Origin: Rhipidocladum racemiflorum | Taxonomy: Eukaryota; Streptophyta; Magnoliopsida; Poales; Poaceae | Reading direction: 5' to 3' | Assembly (NCBI GenBank): GCA_036346355.1 | Contig: CM070577.1 | Span: 77,584,509-77,648,508 of the forward strand | DNA length: 64,000 nt | Shown here: positions 22,554-33,100 of the stretch, one piece after another | How the letters are laid out: the number at the start of each line of letters is the position of its first letter | Numbering within the stretch: position 1 is the first letter of the stretch | Made by a program: the position numbers and the translations under genes | Notes under the pieces: generated by a model | What the model saw: the letters and a program-made list of their open reading frames with translations, nothing else | The model's database searches: none | Told to the model about the DNA's origin: nothing

Positions 22554-23356
22554 TCAGGCCCGCTGTGAACTGCCGCCCGCTGAGTACTGTACCTCCCTCT
22601 TCCGCTTCTTCTCCTCTTGGTGGCTTCTCATCTTGTGCTCCACAGTAATCGCCCGACTCACCAAGTCATTGAAGTCGGCGAAGTCGCACACCGAGAATTT
22701 GTCCTGCATCTTGGCAGACAACCCATTCATGAACCGACTCTGCTTCTTCTGATCGGTATCGACTTCCTCCGGCGCATATTGGGCCAAATAGTTGAACTCC
22801 TGCGAGTAGTCCATCACAGACTTGCCCAACTGCCTGAGGGCAAGGAATTGCTGCTTCTTGATGTCCATGAGCCCCTTCGGGATATGGTATGCCCGGAAAG
22901 CCTCACAGAACTTCGCCCAAGTCACCTGGTAACCGGCGGGCTGCATGACCAGGAAGTTAGCCCACCAAGCACCAGTAGGGCCCTGAAGCTGCTGCGCTGC
23001 GAAGGGAGCCTTCTGAAGGTCCTCACAGTGGATGAGAGCAAACTTCTGCTCTATCGTCGTGACGATCCATCGACCTCCAACGGATCGCTGGCCCGGGAGA
23101 ATGTTGGCGGCTGAGTATGCAGAAAATCCAAGTAGCCATTCGGCCGGCCTCGCCCTTCACCGCGGCCACCTGGAGCGGCCTGATTCTGGACCAACATCTC
23201 CAAGATCCGGTTGGTAGTCTGCTGGTTCTGCTCTGATCGCAGCAACACATCCAACAGGTTGGGAGGAGGAGGCGGATCGCTACCGCCAGGCTGAGATCGC
23301 CTAGCACCATCATCACCTCCCATACCACCGCGGGTCCTCATTCTGTCGTCAACCAA
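22554..23356 (-). pseudogene. Gag (capsid part) of element G, frameshifted
   Basis: The start at 23356 reads MVDDRMRTRGGMGGDD. The N-terminal piece (23051-23356) has a Pro-rich stretch and LDFLHTQPPTFS, the usual entry to the capsid domain. After a frame change the piece at 22554-22946 carries the retrotransposon gag domain (TWAKFCEAFRAYHIP, MDYSQEFNYLAQYAP, SRFMNGLSAKMQDKF). A stop (SSQRA*) precedes the knuckle region. It is a decayed gag of a chromovirus. Confidence 0.88.
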
Positions 23357-23670
23357 AGTCAGACAACAAGAGTTAGACCCACACGGAGGGGATAGGTCTT
23401 AAATTTTATAAACCCGCGAACTAAACCCAAGTCAGACTGTAGCACCCCACACTGGAGTCCAACAAGTCTAACACACCCAAAACACAACTCATGATGCAAG
23501 ACGGCATGGCACATGCATGATATGACATGAAATGCACGATTCCAACGTAACCCACACTCACTATTTATATACATAGGGCGGGATATAAGTACCAACTTCT
23601 ACCTAATGCATTATGAAATTCCTAATCAATTCTCTAAGTGGTCGTCAAGTTTCGGGTTCGCCTTCATGCA

Positions 23671-23686
23671 CCTTGCTCTGATACAA
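23671..23686 (-). other. Primer binding site of element G
   Basis: The minus strand reads TTGTATCAGAGCAAGG, a slightly altered initiator tRNA-Met type site, four bases inside the LTR end at 23691. Confidence 0.7.
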
Positions 23687-24168
23687 GCACTGTGAGGGGA
23701 GCCGCCCAGACCGTCCTCGGGTTATTTGAAGACTCGGTCAACCCCATCGGATTTGGAGGCTAACAACGGACTGCCGAGGGCGCTCACAGTGTTAGCACCC
23801 AAGCCCAATTGGGACAATGGTGAGACCCTTTGAATAACTCGACAACAATCCCGGTATTCCCCCGGTACGCGACCCGAACTCGCCCAGGATCACCCCGCGT
23901 ACCGGCTTACAAGCCATATCAAATCAATTTGCATAAAGGGGGCAACGAACTCGGAAACCCACGACCAGACACGCACGCGGAAGCAAGACTAACCAACACA
24001 ACTAAACCACCTCGGCACAAAGACAAAACCCCACGACCACAACCAGCAAAAACGAAGCACAAAGGCCAACGAAGATAGAAAAAACATCACAAATACGAGG
24101 TGAGTAACAACATACATCAAGTGTTCACTACAAAAGAAACCAAGTATCCAAGGATAGGAAAGACATAG

Positions 24169-24759
24169 TGTCGACGATCGGTTCCGTCGGCAATGAGATT
24201 TGTGATTCTAGGGGATTCGTGCGAGATCGGAGCAAGATGGTAACACAGGATGCGAGGGCGATCTTTTTAGACAGGTTCGGGCTCTCGCGGAGGAGATAAT
24301 ACCCTAGTCCTGTGTTCTTGGATATCTGGATGTGTTCTCCTTTTTTTCCCCTTTTAGGGTTGTTCCCTCCCCTTTATATACTAGGGGAAGGATACGCTAC
24401 AAAATGGGCGCCACCTGGCCCCGAACATGGTGGCTTCATGAGTACATACTTTGTCTCTATCGGCTGAGCCCCACTACGCCCAGGGGGTGTGGTCGTTCCT
24501 TTCCCGACCCACGCCTGCCACTCCTCCAGGTTCTGGTGCCTGTAGGCTCTGTCGATGCCAGGTCGCAGGCTCCGCTTTTGACGGGTTGTTTGGACGTGGC
24601 GCGAAGCTTCGCTGAGGGATCAGCGAGCTGCCTTGGGGAAGAAGTCGGGCCATCCCACGGGCTCATCATGGCGCTTCTAGGCTCTGGGCTTACTGCTCCA
24701 TCCTCGGCCCAGTCGGATGTAGGCCCCACTTGCGGGACCCCCATCTCAGGCATCCCACA
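24169..24759. mobile_element. Solo LTR, 591 bp, inside the 5' LTR of element G
   Basis: The unit starts TGTCGACGATCGG, ends CATCCCACA and is flanked by the perfect 5-base duplication CATAG (24164-24168 and 24760-24764). It contains the motif GACAGGTTCGGGCTCTCGCGGAGGA with TAATACCCTAGTCCTGTG, a theme common in grass LTRs. Orientation is not decided. Confidence 0.87.
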
Positions 24760-26192
24760 CATAGTTTTGAAACTAACTATACAACAAAAGAACCCCCATC
24801 TATTAGACTAGACCCGAAAGTAAAACATCTCCAGAAGTATTCTGCCTCTGAACACTCCCAGGCGTGTACGACGGTGTAGGGAGCCTCTACTCGGTGCCCA
24901 CTTGGAGTCAGAGAGCGATCTGAGACCAGAACTCACATCTGTCCGGATCCTCACGTGAAAATTCACAAAGCAGAAGCATGAGTACAGAAGGTACTCGCAA
25001 GACTTACCCGTGGTCCATATATGACCGACTCGAAAGAGTATGCATTTGGATGTAGCAAGGAATCAAGCTTATGGTACAAAGTGCGAAAAAGCTTAACTTT
25101 GTTGTTTAGTTTCAAACCACTACTCCATTTCCACAACTTTTATAGCACTTATGAACAACACCTATTACTAGAGTGAAATCTGAAACCTTGCAGTAAAAAT
25201 AAAACAAGTGTCAACATAAAAATATCACCACCATACCCAACCATCATTAAGTTCAAGTTGTTACTACGTTGAAATGTCGGATGACGCGAGCGTGCTCATA
25301 TCCAAAAGTGCGGCAATTCGAATCGCTTATTCACCCTGCAAGGGATCATCAATCGCACGACATGTGCCACAAGGAACCTCATGTCAACCCTCCTCCCATC
25401 CATACTAACTCGTTGGGCCATCTTCATGCGGTCTGAGCACCTAGCACCCCCTCGAGCGGCCCAAGCCCAGCTTGGCCCTCGAGAGTCGGCCTAAGCCTCG
25501 CCCTCAACCACGCCCAACCGCATGAGGGCACAACCCATCGAAATAGCATGCGATGAAAGAATAGCTTTACTGTCCCATTCCGGCATGCGACTGGCAAGAT
25601 GTGCTCGATCAACATGGCAAACAACGGATCGATCCTCAACTGACACAGGCGAGACTACCACACTTGGGTCTCCACACCCAAGTGCCCCAACTTTGTCGCC
25701 CGGTCTCATTTCATTTTTTTTCCATTTCTTCTTATAATCATAACCACCGTAACCCAATACTGTGAATTGTAATGATCTCAAGCGATGGAACCATCCACTG
25801 CTTGGCCCATACCCGACATCTAAGCAGACTAAGCGTGGACACCATATATTTACCCAGATACTAGCTCCAAAGGAGGTGTTCAACAATGTCAAAGGGTGTA
25901 TGTGCAGCAATTTGGTTCTAATATCAAACCCACTGTGAATCATGTCATGAAAAATTGGCTTGATTTTATGATGAAAAATTGGCTTGATCCTATGCTGAAA
26001 AATTGGTTAGGATTAATCTTGCAAAACTGCTTGCATGAAGAACCAAACATTCAATCATCCAAAAAAAAAAAACAGAGACTCTGCATTTGCGCCAGACCAA
26101 ACATCCAAAAAACAGTGAGTTTCGCATGTATGACGGACCAACCTTTTTGGTCTGTCATAAACGTGATTTTGATGCCTTTACGCTTGTTCAAG

Positions 26193-26392
26193 AGATCTCG
26201 CTTTTCCCATGCATGACGGACCAAATTTTTTGGTCCGCCATACACATGCTTTTTGGCGATCTCGTTTTTCCCATGCATGACGGACCAAATTTTTTGGTCC
26301 ACCATACACATGCTTTTTGGCGATCTCATTTTTCCCATGCATGATGGACCAATTTTTTGGTCCGCCATACACATGCTTTTGGCGATCTGTCC
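26193..26392. repeat. 64-bp tandem repeat with hairpins in the copia-like solo LTR
   Basis: Three units start at about 26206, 26270 and 26334. Each contains GGACCAAATTTTTTGGTCC, a palindromic stem, and ends with ACACATGCTTTTTGGCGATCTC. A diverged fourth unit lies at 26125-26165. A second array of about 27 bp (gaaaaattggcttgat) sits at 25948-26010. Confidence 0.87.
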
Positions 26393-26632
26393 GGCGTGAA
26401 TGGTGTTTGCTCAATTAGGGTTTTGAGCGATTTGAAATTGATTTTGATCTGTTTTTGAGATTATGAAATTTGTGAGAATTTCATGATGCTTGAAGTGGAA
26501 TTTATGCAATGCTCGTGTGAGTAGTTGCATGAACTAATGTTGAGTCAAGTCGCGGACTTGTGCTCGAAATTGTTTTGTGGTTTGTTCATGTGCAGGTATT
26601 GCTCGAGGGCGAATGTGGTCGATGACGGGACC

Positions 26633-26880
26633 GGAACTAGGTTCATGGAGGAACTGAGGTTCGGGACTAGGTTCAGGGAGGAACTGAGGTCTTGGTGGTC
26701 AAAGATGTCATGCGGGACGTTCGGTCTAAGAGAATGGTGCACATGGAGAATGGTCAGTCACGTGAGAATGGCAGGAGGTCATTCGCGTGCAAAGTGTTAG
26801 TCACGTGAGTATGGCAGGTGGCCATACGCGTGCAAAGTGTTAGTCACGTGAGTATGGTAGGGTTGCCATACGCGTGCAAG
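26633..26880. repeat. Short tandem repeats (26 and ~47 bp) in the copia-like solo LTR
   Basis: A 26-bp unit (actaggttcatggaggaactgaggt) is repeated at 26633-26690. A ~47-bp unit built on GCGTGCAAAGTGTTAGTCACGTGAGTATGG is repeated at 26755-26880. CACGTG is a G-box-like hexamer, which could matter for LTR transcription (inference). Confidence 0.75.
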
Positions 26881-29173
26881 AGTTGTACTCGGCCAGGTTG
26901 GGCCAAGAGGAGTTGTAATCCTCCTAGGTTAGGAGTTGTATTCGAACTCCTTGCGTTTTTGCTCCCTTAAATAGGAGGGGTGTCTCCTGTTTAAGGGCAA
27001 GCTTCTTGAATTGAGCATTGAGAGCCTCAAGCTCAAGTTTTAGGGTTTGTACTCTTTTGATGAGAGTACTTTAGACAAAAGAAATAAAGACCAATTCTTC
27101 CAAGATCCTTGCGTGCTACAGTAACCACGTTGCTACAGTGTTTTCTGTTTTGGTTCTGGTTTGCATGCTTGTTCTAGTTCTAGATTGGTTTTTGTTCTTT
27201 AAGTTTTATCTTGATTTGATCCATCAAAAACCTCTCTAGGGTATTGATCTAGTGTTTCTCAAAGTCTAGTTGATCAATCTTTTGTCGTTCTTGTTTAATC
27301 TTGAAGTTTTGATTAGATTGATTCTCGTCAAGTTCTGGATCAGCAAGCTTGCGAAGCTCATAACTTTTGATCCGTAAGTCCGATCGAGCTGATTCTTTTT
27401 GGGTTCGATTCATATTGGAATCTAGTTTCTTGTGTCCAAATTTCAGATCAATCTAACGGTTGGATCTCTGGGAATTCGCGTTTTACCGAACCTCTATCAT
27501 TCTGTTTTTGTCGAAAACGAGGCAATTATTTTGTTCTGTTTTGGGGTGAACTTTTAATAGGTCAAGAATTTGGTTTTAGCTTCCGCACAATCATTCACCC
27601 CCCCTCTGATTGCTATATTCGTATACTTCGATCCTACACCCACCATCCAACTCCTAACGCATAACTTAACATCCAATAAGCAATTGATTCACAAAAATAA
27701 ATTACACATAGGGTTAAACATGCTTAGGTGCTTGCCTTGTGCTTCTGCTTGAGTATCAACCACTACTTGCTCTTCGGCAATCCCTTCGACCACGGCCACG
27801 TCAGTCACCGCGGTCTCGTTCTCTACATGAATACAATGCATGAATGAGATGCATGCAATGCAAAAGAAACGAAATACAATGCATTCCCCAACGAAACAGA
27901 CCAGGTAAATCCGGATAGTCCGGATGTTTCAACCGGATAGTCCGGATAAGCCGGACATTCCGGGCAATTTCTCCAGACACTCCAGACATGGCGCATTTTG
28001 CCCAACGGCTTAAGGGATTGGAGTGTTTCCGAGTCCTACGGCACAGCTAGAACCCGATCTACAACTTCCCTACATGTGGCCAAGCCGGAGAAGCTCCGAG
28101 CTAACCCAAACACGATGAAATGACACTCACTTCTAAAAACCCCAACCAAAACCTAATCCAATGCTTAGAACAGCATCATCTAACCCCGTTGTCCCACCTT
28201 ATACCCAAGCATCGCCTACACCACCCCAAAATCCAACCACCCACCAAAAACCCTAACACCCCAAAGTTTACCCCCAACCTCAAGCTACAAGACCAAGCCC
28301 CAATCTACTCCCATGGACGCCCTAGAACACAAGAACCCATGAATCAACTCCGAGAAGAGGTCTTACCTTCAAGGAGGATGAAGAAGAAGAAGGGGAAACC
28401 GGGTGGAGGAAAGAGAACGTCGGCTTGGGGAGGATCTTGAGGACACCGTGGTGAGGGAGTCGCCGGGGAGGAGCACGGGAGGTCACCAGGGAGGAGGAGT
28501 TCACCGGAGACGAGCTTGGGGTTGGAGGGGAAACACACGGGCAGTAGGGAGCAAAAGGTAGGAGGAGAAATGAGTGAGGAGCTAAGAAATCCGGAGTTTT
28601 TATACCCAACCCGCGCAAAGTCCGGATACTCCGGATGTTTAACCCGGAGACTCCGAGTTGGGGTCTTCAGTAGAATTATCCCGGACACTCCGGACATTTA
28701 ATCCGGACATTCCGGGTTAGGGCTTTCGGGTAGACCTAGTTTGGACAGTCTGGATGATTTATCCGGATACTCCGGGTTATATCCGGACAGTCCAGATGTT
28801 TAATCCGGATACTCCGGGTTACCCAGAATTTCGGCGCAGGATCCAATCACCGGACGAGTCGAATTTTGAATCGGGGCCTTGACATGTAATGAGGGAGAAG
28901 ATGGTTTTGATATAGCTAGCTTGATGTAGATCTATTTGTTCTCTTCAATCTAAAGTAGTAATTGGTTCTAACTGCATTATACTCATGATGTAGCTAGTTA
29001 TATACGTAAAGAGAGAATTGAGGATACTGAGGTTAATTGTAGGTTATATATGTGGCTAGCTATGTAAAGAGAATCCATTTGTTCTTTGTCATTATTTAAG
29101 TGCACTCCAAGTGTACTTCATTCATTATTTAACACATATTGTTATATACGTAGCGTAGATAGACCGAAGCTAG

Positions 29174-29691
29174 ATGTATGAGAACTGTGCGAGCGCCAAG
29201 TACATTAATGGCATCTTCGCTTTTAAAAGAGCTGCAGAGGAAGATATATTGAACAACGGGGTGGAATTTATGCCTTGTTCATGCATTGACTGCGAGAATA
29301 TGAGGACATTTCGAAACCTAGCGCAGATCGAAGCACACTTGATTGTACGGGGTTTCAAAAGAGGGTATACATGTTGGACCAGTCACGGTGTAGAGCAGAA
29401 TATGCAGGCATCAAGTAGTTAATGCATCATTGATGAAGTTAATAATACACCGGATGATATCAACTGTACTTTCGATAACGATATTTTTCATGATGACAAT
29501 CTGGATCAAATGCTACAGGATGTAGAAGGGAACCGTGATGAGCAGGATTATGTAAAATTCCGGGGTTTGATGGATGACTCTGAGAAACCTTTGTTCCCGG
29601 GCTGCAAGTCCAAATACACAAGGTTGTCATCTATGATGGAACAGCTAAAATTAAAGGTAAGCAACGGTTGGTCCGACAAGAGTTTCATGGC
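29174..29691 (+). pseudogene. N-terminal fragment of a CACTA TNP2 transposase
   Basis: The first part (29174-29422) matches the transposase-associated domain that opens TNP2 proteins: MPCSCIDCENMRTF supplies the paired cysteines, followed by IEAHLIVRGFKRGYTCWTSHG. A TAA at 29420-29422 breaks the frame. Reading continues in the same frame to 29691 with the typical TNP2 block PLFPGCKSKYTRLS and KVSNGWSDKSF. The gene is then cut by an LTR starting TGTGAGACCC at 29692, and the catalytic part is nowhere in the window. It belongs to a CACTA copy other than the one at 8518-15266. The stretch 28885-29173 is probably its 5' flank and shows nothing else. Confidence 0.88.
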
Positions 29692-30163
29692 TGTGAGACC
29701 CTCCCTTTTATGCTGCGGGACAACATAAAAGAAAGGTTCTTAGACGCCTTTTGTGCTAGTCCCATGATCAGTGGCTAGCACACGCCATCACAATTTGAGA
29801 ACAGGCCATACAAAAGTTCACAGGTTCTTTTATTACAGCGGAAGTTCATAATTTACATCGTATTAAACAAAACCAGTTAAAAGTGTAGTGTCAAAACATC
29901 AGCATGCCGTAAACTTGGTTAGACCCATCTACACAGGGTACTGAAAAGGATGACCTTAGAAGCAGTCGTCTCCGAATAGTACAAGTTCTTCGTAAGGGTT
30001 CTCTTCAACCAGATTTTCTGTTTCTTCACCTATAAACCACATGTTTGCAAGTTGAGTACAAAATTGAACTTGCAAGACTTTTACCATTTCTAGTTATATG
30101 CAATATGTAACAAAGGTGGGTTTCTGCGGTTATTTTGCATAGAGCAAAATTGAACTGTATTAC
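29692..30163 (-). mobile_element. LTR fragment, same family as 30164-35932
   Basis: It begins (plus strand view) TGTGAGACCCTCCCTTTTATG and parallels the first ~470 bases of the neighbouring LTR: the '...gctagtcccatgatcagt(g/a)gctagcacac' block, the 'attacagcggaagt' block, and 'gtgggtttct.c.gtt.ttttgcat'. It stops where the second copy starts, so the second copy seems inserted into it. Its remainder is not seen. Confidence 0.75.
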
Positions 30164-33100
30164 TGTGAGACCCTCACTTTTATGATACAGTGCAAACATA
30201 AAAGCAAGGTTCTAATGTGCATACTGTGCTAGTCCCATGATCAGTAGCTAGCACACACAAACACAATCTGGAATCACAACCATACAAAAGTTTCATATTT
30301 TATTATAGCGGAAGTATCGATACAATATGACCGAGAAGGTCAACTAAATACATAACAAAAGAATCATATGACTTGTAGTTTGCCACATAATCCACAGGCA
30401 ACTGACAAGGTAAAGCCTTAGAAAGAACCGCCATTAATAATCTCGTTTTCCTGCATCGGAGTACCTGTCGAGGTTTCCTGCCTAAAAACAACAATAATAG
30501 CAAGGGTGAGTACGTTGCGTACTCAGCAAGACTTGTAGTGTTTGCAAAACCTGAAATATATGCAGGCTGAATAGAAAGTGGGTTTCTACAGTTGTTTTGC
30601 ATAAAGCGAAGATTTGAATTGTAAATACTGAATAGTAATGGAAAGCATAAATTGAATTTAAAGCAGTTTGATAAGTAATTGAAATAACATGTATCAGAAT
30701 GAATAATAGCAATTTACTCACGGCCCTTTGTGAGTAAAAGAACGAGATAGACCCTCCATGGTCTTATATGAACAAATATAACAGTAAGTGACCTTTTAAC
30801 AAGTGTGAATCCTTTTCCAAATCATTTGATCAAAATTTTAGAAAATAGAAATCAATTAACTAGTGTGGGTTCACCAAGTCATCCATGACCGTGGATACGG
30901 CTAATCGATTAGTTTTAGACTCTGCAGAGTTGTACAGCTTTACACACACGATATGTTCTCCCTTTGTGGCAATGCATATAGACACACTTCCTTTGGTGTG
31001 CCGCCAGAGAGTTCATAACGGAACCGTTCGATTATCTGAACCTAGCTTTGCACCAGCCCGATGACGTTTAACCCTGGCTATGGTAAAAGCCAATAAATAA
31101 TAAAGTAATGATTGTGATAAGGAGCCAGTGGCTCAAGTAGAATAATAACAACCCCAAATCCATAACCAGGCATACACCGTTGCACCGAATATGCGTTTAC
31201 CCACAAGTCCATGTGGCAGCCCCTTATAAGCAAACGCAAAAGGGTTTACTGCTTTTGCTACTCCAGCCTACCAATGTGCAAAGCTAGTTCCAAATAATTT
31301 AATTAGTTAAGACTGTCCCAGTCTAGTACTTATGGATGTACGGTTATACTTGGATCACGGGACACTACGTTCGGTCCTTGAAGTGACATGGGCGATACTT
31401 CACCCTATCTACGTACACGTTAAAATATGTACATCCGGCTATTGCCAATAATCACCCACGTCAAAACAATAGTTTTATTTTCATTTTTATCAAACTACCA
31501 GTATCCTTTACTGTTTGAATAAACCATAAAAAGATTCATAAAGAAAGGTGTGTGGGTGTAGATGTTTCCGGCATTCATCTAAGGCAGAGCTAAGCACATG
31601 TATGTTAATAAGCGATTATACCCATTCTATTAGAATGAACTTAACCATTCCTATGGTTGTCATGGATCATAGATCAACAGTGATTAAGGAAATCCATAAG
31701 TATGGGTTATAACTACCAAGTAACACAAAATAAGAATTTATCGAAATATAAGCATGCAGGAAGATTCTTAATTGCATTTTAGTTGATTATGAAATCTGGG
31801 TTCAAAATGCTCAAGGGGGTGCTTGCCTTGCTATTTGTTGTCTTTAGCGACGAGTCGAAGACGTAATCTTGAGATTGTTGATGACGAAGTCCAAGACGTC
31901 GGATTCTACACGTCGTATGGAAAAAAAGATAGCAAATAGCAAATAACATTTTCAATAAGGGCAAAAGGAAATCAGATGGAAAATCAAATAACAAACATTA
32001 CATTAAACAAGCACAAGTGTGGATTAGGGCTTGTGAACGTATAAGTGTGTTACTTCTATAATCTTTATCATTGATCAACGGTTTAAGGGTTGCATCGCAT
32101 ACGACACCTATTCCTTATGATTCATGCTATTTTATTTTACGAATTCAGGAAGCTAAGATTGTGAGATTAAACAAACAAAGATTCGTTTTCAGGGTATGAA
32201 GCTGCTTGTACTAATATATATTAGTACATGAAATAGCAGGGGTGAGAGTAAATGCAATTGCATGAATATTTTAAGTGATCATTAGGCACTTACAATCAAT
32301 CCTTAATGGATGTAAAGTTTAACTTAGGTTATAGGCTACAAAGTATGTTCAGGTCTTATGGACTTTCAGATTTTATAAGGTATAGAATTATACTTTTGTT
32401 AGGATTCAGATGCAAAACATATTATGACAGAAATGTTTCTTTATAAGAGAATAAAGTAGGCTAGTGTTAACCTAATCATCATTGTAGCATCAAATGATTG
32501 TGTTTTATGGATTGCATATAAAGTGAGCTGAACAAGTATGTTTATCCACATATGTATTATAATTATATTATATTCTAAGCATATAGATTAGGAAAGCAGG
32601 ATTAATTTAAGCGGTTATCAAACAATAATAATCAATCCCTAATGGGTGCAAAGTTTATATAGTTACTTTCTCGTCGGGCTTTAAGTGAATAAATTGATTG
32701 GCTGAAACTATTGCTTATACAAGTTGTAATTAACTAAAATTTTGGATTATTTGAAATAACATCTCCAATTAACATAAGAAATACTTTTTCTTCAAACTTC
32801 CTTTTCTCCTAATCTTCTCTTCATATTTCCCTTTTCTCCTTATTCACCTTTTTCCTTATTTCTTTTCTCTCCCTCATCTCTTCGACCGACCGAAGCCTCT
32901 CCTTCTGGAGTCTTCTTCTTCCAAACGTTTCCCCCATTTCCTCAACCCTTTCTTCGATTTCCTTGGAGTCTCCCGATCTCCTTCGGGCCGACCCGAGCCT
33001 AGCGCCGTTGCCGACCTCCTCGTCCGCCTCCGGCCGCTGGCCGGCCCTTTGCTCACAACGCCAGCTGGTGCGCTTCTGCCCTAGCTTCACCAACTGGTTG

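Larger units (their letters stand above)
25934..27638 (+). mobile_element. Solo LTR, 1705 bp, probably copia-like, inside the 5' LTR of element G
   Basis: It begins TGTGAATCATG, ends CTTCGATCCTACA and is flanked by the duplication CCCAC (25929-25933, 27639-27643). The sister LTR at 17550-17570 reads across the empty site (caaacccaccatccaactcc). The end, with TTCCGCACAATCATTCACCCCCCC, resembles Ty1/copia LTRs of grasses. A leader-like region (26985-27120, gagagcctcaagctc...) and several internal tandem repeats are present. Confidence 0.88.
17006..28884 (-). mobile_element. Ty3/gypsy chromovirus-like retrotransposon G, decayed
   Basis: This minus-strand element has its 5' LTR at 23691-28884 (containing two later insertions), primer site at 23671-23686, gag-pol between 23356 and 18918, purine tract near 18786-18800 and a truncated 3' LTR at 17006-18785. 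The order gag, protease, reverse transcriptase, RNase H, integrase and a terminal chromodomain is that of chromoviruses. The long LTR and terminal chromodomain suggest the Tekay/Del lineage. The far-left 1.1 kb of the 3' LTR is missing at the junction with element B. Confidence 0.9.
23691..28884 (-). mobile_element. 5' LTR of element G with two nested solo LTRs
   Basis: On the minus strand the LTR starts TGTCAAGGCC at 28884 and ends CCCCTCACA at 23691. After removal of the inserts at 24169-24759 and 25934-27638 and one duplication each, it is about 2.9 kb. The outer part repeats 17006-18785 closely. The part 23691-25370 has no partner in the window because the 3' LTR is truncated. Confidence 0.85.
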
